From 2-01-FULL-49-22 sp964639445 (GTDB taxonomy: Bacteria > Patescibacteriota > Saccharimonadia > Saccharimonadales > UBA10212), in NCBI GenBank assembly GCA_964639445.1, contig CAZXDA010000042.1, positions 1 to 5,649 on the forward strand: 5,649 bases of DNA, in the 5' to 3' direction. The notes under the pieces are model-generated. The model did no database searches and was not told the DNA's origin. It saw nothing but the letters and a program-made list of their open reading frames with translations. Shown in pieces: positions 1-5,369 of this stretch (its first letter is position 1; each line of letters begins with the position of its first letter). Both the position numbers and the translations under genes were made by a program.

Positions 1-2
1 GG

Positions 3-791
3 AGTAGCCCTTGGTGATAAGGTTTACCGGGCTGGCATTTGGAATGTACAGCTATAATTCATAAAACACTAGGCGATCCAATAGACATACATTCTGGCGC
101 CGTTGATCTAATTGGCACCCATCATACCAATGAAATGGCTCAGACCGAAGCCGCTTTTGAGCATAAACTGGCCAATTACTGGGTTCACGGTGAGCATTTA
201 CTGGTTGAAGGTCAAAAAATGGCCAAGAGTGCTGGCAATTTTTATACCCTAATTGACATAGTCAAACGCGGTTATGATCCCCTAGCGCTCAGGCTGCTCT
301 ATTTGCAATCTCACTACCGCAGTCAACTAAACTTCACATGGGAATCGTTAGAATCGGCAGCTGAATTCCTTCGAAGATTAAGAGCTTGGGCAGACTTAAA
401 GTTTCAACCTGAGCTAGGGCATAAAAAAAATGCCTCAGGATCATACGACGGGTCTTTAAGGAAAATGGCAGAAGCATTAAAAGACGACCTAAATACCGCT
501 CAGGCACTGGCCATGCTTGCAAAACTGGCAGATCTAGCAGAACAGGAAGGCGTCAACATCACTAGACTACATGCTTTACTAGAAGGCATTGATGATATGC
601 TGGGGCTTCAATTATCCAAACGGGAAGACATAACGAAGCAGCAAAAAGAGGTGATAAAAGAGCGTGAACAAGCTAGACAAACCAAAAATTGGCAAAAGGC
701 AGACGAGTTGCGCAGTCGGTTGGCTAAACAGGGAATCGAAATAAACGACACCCCCCACGGCCCCGTCTGGTCACACTCTCAGTCGTTGTAG
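3..791 (+). CDS. cysS: Cysteine--tRNA ligase (CysRS), C-terminal part; 5' end outside the window, frame interrupted at 15-20
   Basis: Charges tRNA-Cys with cysteine in the cytoplasm (class I aminoacyl-tRNA synthetase). The frame opens at 21 with GLPGWHLEC, the usual GRPGWHIEC block. Numbering residues from the TTG at 39: C3, H28 and E32 match the family's zinc ligands, and the class I KMSKS loop reads KMAKS (60-64). A helical DALR-type tRNA-binding region follows, then the typical CysRS ending (KNWQKADELRSRLAKQGIEI ... DTPHGPVW), so the C-terminus is complete. Codons 3-14 read SSPW, also family-like, but codons 15-20 are TGA TAA where consensus has Gly and a variable residue. The N-terminal catalytic half with the HIGH motif lies off-window. 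An internal TTG39 start could not make a working enzyme, so I treat this as the 3' part of a longer gene. The gene is either damaged or contains an error near the sequence edge. It is not the paralog MshC, because the DALR and C-terminal regions are present. The TAG stop lies inside the convergent neighbour. Confidence 0.93.
15..20 (+). other. Two tandem in-frame stop codons (TGA TAA) within conserved cysS motif
   Basis: In the cysS frame the codons are AGT AGC CCT TGG TGA TAA GGT TTA CCG, giving SSPW-stop-stop-GLPGWH. CysRS proteins typically read SPWGxGRPGWH here, so the spacing matches exactly and only these two codons are wrong. Two point changes (for example GGA to TGA plus AAA or GAA to TAA) would explain it. 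So would compensating indels of an original GGT GAT. This may be a real pseudogene lesion or a consensus error at the end of an assembled contig. Confidence 0.85.
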
Positions 792-1870
792 GCGTCAGAA
801 AGTCGAGATGGCCGGCGGCGCTCGCCAAAATGTTCTTCGAGCAGGATTTTGACTGCGCTAGCAGCAGGAATAGCTACTAACGCACCCAAGAAGCCGCCAA
901 AGCCAACACCAATAATTGCCGCTATTAGTACTGTCAGAGGTGTTAATTCGTTTAGGCGTGATTGCAGGTAGGGCTGAAAAGTATGGTTTTCGATAAAGAA
1001 ATAAACAACAAAGTAAATAAGCATTACCAGCGCCAGTGCTGCGGAGTTAAGCAAACTGACCAAAATCACAATAACTGCGGCGGTCGGGTTGCCAAAAAGA
1101 GGAATAATGCCCAAAACCGCTACAATGCCGGCCAGCGCTATAGCATTAATCGAAACGTTAAGAATGTGGCTGGCTATCTCCAGAGCCACAAAGGCAAATG
1201 TGCCGGCCACTATAGCTAAAATTATCTGACCGTCAACGAAATTAGTAACTGCCTTGTACATCCGGTGAGCTATATGCTGATAGCGCGCTCTGTCTTTTTC
1301 GGCTACATTGCTCCACAGTAGCTGCAACCACCTAGGCCCCTCTACTAACATCATAAATGTCAGCACCAGCACTACTAGAACAGAAACCACAGCTTCAACA
1401 ATCCTTTTGCCGGTATTTAGAATCGTGCCACCGAAATTACTATAATGAGAAGCAAAATTTCTGGCGCCTTCTGATAGTTTTTCATCAAGATTGTAGCGTT
1501 TAGCGGCCCTTGAGAGACTATTGTCCTGGTTTTGGAAATTAGCAACTGTTTGCGGCACATCTCTAATAAAATCACGCGTTTGTGTAACCAATGGCGGAAT
1601 AATAAGGGCAAAAAAAGCGACTAATATAACAATAACGGTTAAATAGGCAGCGGCTGTGGCTTTGACACGGCTTTTGATACGCAGACGTCTGCTCATCCAG
1701 CCAACAACCGGATTGAGCGCCATGGCTAGGAAAAAGGAGGCAAAAATCAGCACCAAAGCATGTGTAACCCGGCCTATAAAACGATACAGCAAAATTGCCA
1801 CAAACAACCATAACAACGTGCGAATAATCGTCCGGTTAGAAATAGTAACGCTAACTTTGCGCGGAGACAT
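779..1870 (-). CDS. AI-2E family transporter (PerM/YdiK-like multi-pass membrane protein)
   Basis: Member of the AI-2E/PerM (UPF0118) family, 363 residues and full length for the family. Visible hydrophobic spans, from M1 at 1870: about 14-30, 36-54, 72-92, 158-177, 215-235, 241-260, 265-293 and 308-345, consistent with about eight membrane passes. Residues 93-157 form the soluble insert between spans 3 and 4, and family-type motifs include IIPLFGNP (255-262) and ELTPLTVLIAAI (308-319) followed by a Gly-rich last span. A basic tail (GERRRPSR) ends the protein. Family members are proposed exporters or Na+/H+-type carriers; the AI-2 name comes from one E. coli protein and should not be taken as substrate. 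A longer reading starts at TTG 1906, but ATG 1870 lies 4 nt after the upstream glycosyltransferase stop and avoids overlap, so I prefer it. Last gene of the minus-strand unit; its TGA overlaps the end of cysS by 13 bp. Confidence 0.92.
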   Translation of the reverse strand: MSPRKVSVTISNRTIIRTLLWLFVAILLYRFIGRVTHALVLIFASFFLAMALNPVVGWMSRRLRIKSRVKATAAAYLTVIVILVAFFALIIPPLVTQTRDFIRDVPQTVANFQNQDNSLSRAAKRYNLDEKLSEGARNFASHYSNFGGTILNTGKRIVEAVVSVLVVLVLTFMMLVEGPRWLQLLWSNVAEKDRARYQHIAHRMYKAVTNFVDGQIILAIVAGTFAFVALEIASHILNVSINAIALAGIVAVLGIIPLFGNPTAAVIVILVSLLNSAALALVMLIYFVVYFFIENHTFQPYLQSRLNELTPLTVLIAAIIGVGFGGFLGALVAIPAASAVKILLEEHFGERRRPSRLSDAYND

Positions 1871-1874
1871 TAGC

Positions 1875-3032
1875 TCAATTATGACGGCTTTTATGGTGCT
1901 TGGCAATTGCCGCGTGATAAATTTTTTCTATCTGCGGGCCAACCGTTTTAACATCATATTTTACAATTTGAGCAGACTGCCATTTATGCAGCTTTTCAGC
2001 CAATTGATTGTCGGTTAGCAATAACTGTGACCGATTGGTAAATTGTTTAGTGTCCTTTGGATTTACCAAGAGTTCTTTTTGTTCACCCAACACACTGGCA
2101 TACCCCGGGTTATTGCCGCCCAAAACCACTCTGGCACCGGCTGCCATGGCTTCAATCAAGACAATACCAAAGCTCTCGCCATAAAGAGACGGAAAGCAAG
2201 CAATATCGGCAGATGATAGCAGTGCAGCCTTATTTTCCTCGCTGATGTAGCCCAAAAATTTAACATCTTTATCTAAGCCTTTTTGCTGCACATATCTCTC
2301 CAATTTGTGGCGCAGTGGACCATCACCAGCAATTGTCAAGCTGACTTCAGGCATAGTTTTAATTAGTTGATTAAAGGCTTTAAGCAGCTGCTCGCAACCC
2401 TTGCGCTCGACTAATCTACCCAAGAAAACTATTTGTTTACCATCCTTTTTAATTTTCTTAGTAGACTTAATAAACCTTGCTACATCAACCATGTTGGGCA
2501 GTACTTCGGCACTAATACCAAAGGTCTTTTGGGCAAAAGCGGCAGCTGGCGGACTAACCGCCAGCATATAATCAATTTTCCTTAAGCTGTTATTTAGGAG
2601 CAGGCGTAAAAAGCGGGCGCCGATATCAGCCCAAAGAGCAGAGGGATAAATATGAAAGGTGCCAACAACAGCTGTTTGGGCGGGCAGTTCAGCAAGTACA
2701 TGCTTAGCCATAAAAGGAGAGTAAGGCACTTGCACGTGTACAACGTCAAAGCGTTGCCCTGATAAAACTTGTTTAATTTTCCGGCGATTGGCAGGCAGTG
2801 GGATGCTTAGACGGTTACCATTAAAATTAACCGTTTGGTTTTTTGACAAGCTGTAAACTTCGCCACCTGCGAATTGGCCCATCTTAGTCTCGCCGACCAA
2901 ATAGCTAACGCTGTGGCCTTGCTCGTTCAACCAGGCGCCTAGAGTTTTGACATACTGTGCTACACCGTCGGTGCTATCAAGCGTGTCGTCGTACAAAAAG
3001 GCGACGGATAAATCTTTTTGGCCGCTCTTCAT
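1875..3032 (-). CDS. Glycosyltransferase family 4 protein (PimA-like), second of a tandem pair
   Basis: GT-B fold, retaining glycosyltransferase of 385 residues, a usual GT4 length. The N-terminal acceptor-side domain has the Gly-containing loop STDGVAQYVKTL (20-31) and GTFH (124-127), whose His matches the active-site His of PimA-type enzymes. The donor-side domain has FLGRLVERKG (203-212; R206 and K211 at the phosphate-binding positions), AGDGP (235-239) and the EX7E motif GESFGIVLIE (E286, E294). These features indicate a nucleotide-sugar donor; sugar and acceptor are not readable. It most resembles phosphatidylinositol mannosyltransferase-like enzymes working at the inner membrane face, but calling it pimA would overreach. 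No transmembrane span is visible. Start ATG 3032 lies inside the upstream paralog (56-nt overlap), has no good Shine-Dalgarno, and is probably translationally coupled. Stop is TGA, followed 4 nt later by the transporter start. Confidence 0.93.
   Translation of the reverse strand: MKSGQKDLSVAFLYDDTLDSTDGVAQYVKTLGAWLNEQGHSVSYLVGETKMGQFAGGEVYSLSKNQTVNFNGNRLSIPLPANRRKIKQVLSGQRFDVVHVQVPYSPFMAKHVLAELPAQTAVVGTFHIYPSALWADIGARFLRLLLNNSLRKIDYMLAVSPPAAAFAQKTFGISAEVLPNMVDVARFIKSTKKIKKDGKQIVFLGRLVERKGCEQLLKAFNQLIKTMPEVSLTIAGDGPLRHKLERYVQQKGLDKDVKFLGYISEENKAALLSSADIACFPSLYGESFGIVLIEAMAAGARVVLGGNNPGYASVLGEQKELLVNPKDTKQFTNRSQLLLTDNQLAEKLHKWQSAQIVKYDVKTVGPQIEKIYHAAIAKHHKSRHN
1878..1883 (-). promoter_or_regulatory. 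Possible -10 element before the AI-2E family gene
   Basis: On the minus strand CATAAT (5 of 6 to TATAAT) ends 7 nt before the ATG at 1870, which would put transcription start at or next to the start codon. It lies in the last codons of the upstream glycosyltransferase, and no clear -35 was identified. Chance occurrence is possible; it is listed because the same geometry recurs in the window. Confidence 0.25.
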
Positions 3033-4224
3033 TATTTACCACTGCTTTTCCGTTGCGTTCGGCTCTCGCAATTTTAATGGCTTCTTTATACGCCGCCTCG
3101 TATTGGTCGATAATTTTGGGATAGTCGTATTTTTTGACTTCATTGAGTCCCCAGCCACGTAGCACGTTGTTTATCTTATCGTCAGACATAATCAGCATTA
3201 AACGATCGGCAAAATCGGCGGTGGAGCGAGAATCGACCAGCCCCAAGCGGCCACGACCGCTTAAAACATGAACATAACCGCTATTGCGGCCAGCCGCAAC
3301 CGGCGCGCCCATGGCCATCGCCTCAATTAAAACAATGCCAAAGCTTTCGCCAAACATGGCGGGGCTACAAAAAACATCGGCATTGCCCATTAAGCGCCTT
3401 TTTTCCTCCTCGTCAACATAACCCGCAAAGTGAATATTCTTAATGTTTAGAGAATGGGCTAGCTCTTCCAGACCATTGCGGCGCGACCCCTCGCCAGCAA
3501 CTATTAGATAGGCATGAGGCATAGCAGCCTCGACTTGGGCAAAAGCTCTAAGCAGCCACTCCACACCTTTGCGCCGATCTAGTCTTCCAAGATAAACTAC
3601 TGTTTTGGTGTCTGGGCCATTAAGCGGCAGACGTTTTTTGGGCGGTTTATAGATTTTTAGATCAATGCCGTTTGGGATGTATTTAATATTTTCAATTAAG
3701 CGCTTCTCGGCCGAGTGATTATGATTGACCTTTTCAAGCAAAAGGGTCGCCGGCGCTGGCGAGACAGCAGTTAGAACATGCATCTTTTGGCCAATGCCGC
3801 GTCCGTATGGCAGAAAAACATTAACCCACGATTTGGCTACGGCGCTATCAATCAAATTGGCATGAAAGGTACCAACATGAGCTGCTTTGGAGTGCTTAAG
3901 CATTTGCCAGGCTAGAATTGGCAGCCATGGCTCATGGAAGTTGATGACATCAAACTTCTCCTCTTCCAGTATGCGGGCTATTTCTTCGCGGTCAGCCGGC
4001 ATACCCCAGTCGCCAGAAACGCCAAAGCCGCCCTTAAAGTCTCTAACTGTACCAAATAAAATATAATCTTTGGGAATTTCGCCCTTAAAACCAGCTGGTT
4101 TTTGGGTAATGATTTTAACAGCATGGCCTTTTTTTGTCAGGCCATCATGCAGGTGCTGGACGACCTGCTGGACACCACCACTCCGCTCGAACATATTATA
4201 CGGGCACACCAGTGCGATCTTCAT
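2977..4224 (-). CDS. Glycosyltransferase family 4 protein (PimA-like), first of a tandem pair
   Basis: GT-B retaining glycosyltransferase, 415 residues. N-terminus MKIALVCPYN leads into the RSGGVQQVVQHL loop (14-25), typical of PimA/GT4 enzymes. INFHEPWLPI (94-103) and GTFH (118-121; H121 the probable catalytic His) follow. The donor domain has YLGRLDRRKG (211-220), AGEGS (243-247) and EX7E in GESFGIVLIE (E293, E301). It clearly resembles the next gene along the whole length, so the two look like an old tandem duplication that may add successive sugars to one acceptor. Residues from about 385 extend past the usual domain into a strongly basic, aromatic tail (KRFIRRLFVRR near 403-413) that could hold the protein to acidic lipids. 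Start ATG 4224 is 7 nt after the hydrolase stop. No close Shine-Dalgarno is present, but TATAAT sits six bases upstream. Stop TGA is immediately followed by TAG. Confidence 0.94.
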   Translation of the reverse strand: MKIALVCPYNMFERSGGVQQVVQHLHDGLTKKGHAVKIITQKPAGFKGEIPKDYILFGTVRDFKGGFGVSGDWGMPADREEIARILEEEKFDVINFHEPWLPILAWQMLKHSKAAHVGTFHANLIDSAVAKSWVNVFLPYGRGIGQKMHVLTAVSPAPATLLLEKVNHNHSAEKRLIENIKYIPNGIDLKIYKPPKKRLPLNGPDTKTVVYLGRLDRRKGVEWLLRAFAQVEAAMPHAYLIVAGEGSRRNGLEELAHSLNIKNIHFAGYVDEEEKRRLMGNADVFCSPAMFGESFGIVLIEAMAMGAPVAAGRNSGYVHVLSGRGRLGLVDSRSTADFADRLMLIMSDDKINNVLRGWGLNEVKKYDYPKIIDQYEAAYKEAIKIARAERNGKAVVNNEERPKRFIRRLFVRRHA

Positions 4225-4230
4225 GGCTTA

Positions 4231-4236
4231 ATTATA
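4231..4236 (-). promoter_or_regulatory. Possible -10 element (TATAAT) before first glycosyltransferase
   Basis: A perfect minus-strand TATAAT spans the hydrolase stop codon (its TAA lies within the hexamer) and is followed by six bases and then ATG 4224. Transcription starting seven bases after the hexamer would begin on the A of the ATG, giving a leaderless mRNA. The -35 region at 17-bp spacing is poor (CAGAAA, 4254-4259). It could be an internal promoter adding to read-through from the operon promoter, or partly a coincidence of the Val-stop codons. Confidence 0.4.
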
Positions 4237-5176
4237 CCTTTCTTGCGGTGTTCTTTCTGGCAAAAATCCGCCTCAAGGCAGTAGGTATAAATGGAGCAGC
4301 GGCTTTGGCATCGGCAATCACGGTTGGGGCGTGGTTTCCGCTCTTCATATAATAAATTCTAAAGTCCTTAAAAATCCGGCGCATGTGCTCTTCCACCCGC
4401 AGGTTATCAAAATATCGGTCTTTTCTAGAGGCTATATGATAAACGGGCAGGTTGATGGGCGTCTTGGTGTTATCAAGGGTGAGCATGCCCACGCCGGTCG
4501 CCATCTGAGTTCGAAAATCATTTATTTTCCAGAGCGTTATCTCCATATCCATAGTTCTTTCAAACTCGTCGCCCGAAATCCGTTCGAATTTTTCTTTGGC
4601 ATTATGGCTGTATTTATAGACTCTTCTTAAGTATCTCGGCTGCAGAAAAACATGCTGGAAGAAAGCAGCTGTTATTTTGTACGAAAAGAAGGATGCCCCC
4701 CAGCGATAGAACAAAAAACGCGGCCGACTGAAGATAAAATCATCCTTATGAGTAAAACCTACTACGCTGACTAGATCATCAACTTGCTTAACCCAATCAG
4801 GGTAGCGCTGCAGCATCCGAGTGACAACAACAAATCCTAAACTCATACCAAAAATTGTGACATTTCGACGCTTATATCTGAGTTTGATGAAAGCCGCTAG
4901 ATAATCAGCCAAATTATCAATTGAAGCATCAAGACCAATTTTATAAAGGGGTGTCATACCGCCAAAGCCAGGCAAATCGGGCATAGTGACTCCACCCACT
5001 TTGTTAAGCTCATAAGCCAGCCCCAACCAGCGCTCGATACTTGAGTGCTGACCGTAAATGAACAGGATTTCGCGGCCGGTTTTGTTAACATCTGGCAGGC
5101 GCAGCATCCGGCCTTCGAGACCATTTATATTAAGCGGCAGAATATAATCTGCCGGCTCTTTGGCAGTTTTGACCAT
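4232..5176 (-). CDS. Alpha/beta hydrolase fold protein, first gene of the operon
   Basis: Probable serine hydrolase or acyl-transfer enzyme, 314 residues from ATG 5176. Visible fold elements: strand and oxyanion region ILFIYGQHSS (37-46), DLPGFGG (67-73), nucleophile elbow FGMSLG (109-114; S112), acid-bearing loop SRKDRYFDN (250-258; D253 likely), and SGNHAP (279-284; H282). The triad is therefore complete and in the normal order. An unusually aromatic and basic cap (about 148-210, with FLFYRW, FFSYK, AAFF and RYLRRVYKY) may contact membrane or a lipid substrate. Substrate is unknown. The frame stays open upstream to 5296, but that part is the antisense of tRNA-Gln and of the promoter. Homology-like sequence begins only near residue 10, so ATG 5176 is chosen. 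It has no proper Shine-Dalgarno and lies 12 nt after a TATAAT box. Its stop TAA is 7 nt before the first glycosyltransferase, suggesting a shared transcript and envelope-related role. Confidence 0.85.
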   Translation of the reverse strand: MVKTAKEPADYILPLNINGLEGRMLRLPDVNKTGREILFIYGQHSSIERWLGLAYELNKVGGVTMPDLPGFGGMTPLYKIGLDASIDNLADYLAAFIKLRYKRRNVTIFGMSLGFVVVTRMLQRYPDWVKQVDDLVSVVGFTHKDDFIFSRPRFLFYRWGASFFSYKITAAFFQHVFLQPRYLRRVYKYSHNAKEKFERISGDEFERTMDMEITLWKINDFRTQMATGVGMLTLDNTKTPINLPVYHIASRKDRYFDNLRVEEHMRRIFKDFRIYYMKSGNHAPTVIADAKAAAPFIPTALRRIFARKNTARKV

Positions 5177-5188
5177 CTCTAGCAACAG

Positions 5189-5217
5189 ATTATACGATAT
5201 TCCGTCACCTCTGTAAA
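5189..5217 (-). promoter_or_regulatory. Sigma70-type promoter of the hydrolase-glycosyltransferase operon
   Basis: On the minus strand a -35 TTTACA (5212-5217; 5 of 6 to TTGACA apart from the third-base and fifth-base positions, i.e. a fair match) is separated by exactly 17 bp from a perfect -10 TATAAT (5189-5194). The ATG at 5176 follows the -10 by 12 bases, so a normal start point about seven bases downstream leaves only some 4-6 nt of leader and no room for a ribosome binding site. The AGAGGTGA sequence in the spacer resembles a Shine-Dalgarno but would not be transcribed from this promoter and has no usable start codon at the right distance. Confidence 0.7.
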
Positions 5218-5240
5218 TCAGTTTGCGCTTTTGATACAAT
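5212..5240 (+). promoter_or_regulatory. Promoter of tRNA-Gln (extended -10)
   Basis: TTGATACAAT contains an extended -10: TG at 5232-5233, one base, then TACAAT (5235-5240, 5 of 6). The -35 position at 17-bp spacing is TGTAAA (5212-5217), a weak match, as is common with extended -10 promoters. These same six base pairs are the -35 of the opposite-strand operon promoter. Eleven bases separate the hexamer from the tRNA, so the RNase P leader would be only about 4-5 nt. Confidence 0.55.
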
Positions 5241-5251
5241 AAGTCAGGCGA

Positions 5252-5326
5252 TGGGGAGTGGCCAAGAGGTAAGGCACCAGGTTTTGGTCCTGGCATTCGG
5301 GGGTTCGAATCCCTCCTCCCCAGCCA
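5252..5326 (+). tRNA. tRNA-Gln (anticodon UUG)
   Basis: A complete cloverleaf can be folded by eye. Acceptor stem TGGGGAG (5252-5258) pairs with CTCCCCA (5316-5322); U1-A72 is typical of tRNA-Gln. D stem GCC/GGC (5261-5263 with 5273-5275). Anticodon stem CCAGG/CCTGG (5277-5281, 5289-5293) encloses loop TTTTGGT with anticodon TTG at 5284-5286. Variable loop has 5 nt. T stem GGGGG/CCCTC has one G-T pair and loop TTCGAAT (5304-5310). Discriminator G is followed by an encoded CCA (5324-5326). UUG can read CAA and, by wobble, CAG. It lies alone between the divergent operon promoter and a small membrane-protein gene starting 43 nt downstream. Confidence 0.97.
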
Positions 5327-5352
5327 AGGACTTCAAGGTAATAGTTAATAAA

Positions 5353-5361
5353 TGTTAAACT
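5353..5361 (+). promoter_or_regulatory. Possible extended -10 before the small membrane-protein gene
   Basis: TG (5353-5354), one base, then TAAACT (5356-5361) form a weak extended -10 (4 of 6 plus TG). It ends eight bases before ATG 5370, so transcription would start within one or two bases of the start codon. The -35 position (near 5332-5338) is poor. Read-through from the tRNA promoter is the alternative source of transcript. Confidence 0.3.
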
Positions 5362-5369
5362 ACACTTAA

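Noticed and set aside
15..17. TGA read as glycine (genetic code 25)
   Set aside because: The next codon, TAA, is a stop in that code as well, and TGA ends both glycosyltransferases and the transporter at sensible C-termini; one of these is directly followed by TAG.
39..791. A complete 250-residue protein starting at TTG 39
   Set aside because: The sequence begins in the middle of the CysRS catalytic domain and lacks the HIGH half, so this is a fragment of a longer gene.
812..830. GC-rich short inverted repeat (GGCG...CGCC) near the end of the transporter gene as a terminator
   Set aside because: The stem is only about four pairs, no T tract follows on either strand, and it lies in the codons for the conserved-style basic tail.
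1871..1906. TTG start at 1906 for the AI-2E family gene
   Set aside because: It overlaps the end of the glycosyltransferase by 32 bp and uses a weak start codon, while ATG 1870 follows that stop by 4 nt.
1656..2018. Open frames opposite or overlapping the real genes (for example 1656-2018, 962-1219, 4102-4352, 4331-4630 on the plus strand)
   Set aside because: They have basic or low-complexity translations with no domain motif, and sit wholly on genes with strong family signatures.
5177..5296. Extension of the hydrolase reading frame upstream to an ATG at 5296
   Set aside because: The extra 40 residues are the antisense of the tRNA-Gln gene and of the divergent promoter region, are low in hydrolase-like character, and would require transcription starting inside the tRNA gene.
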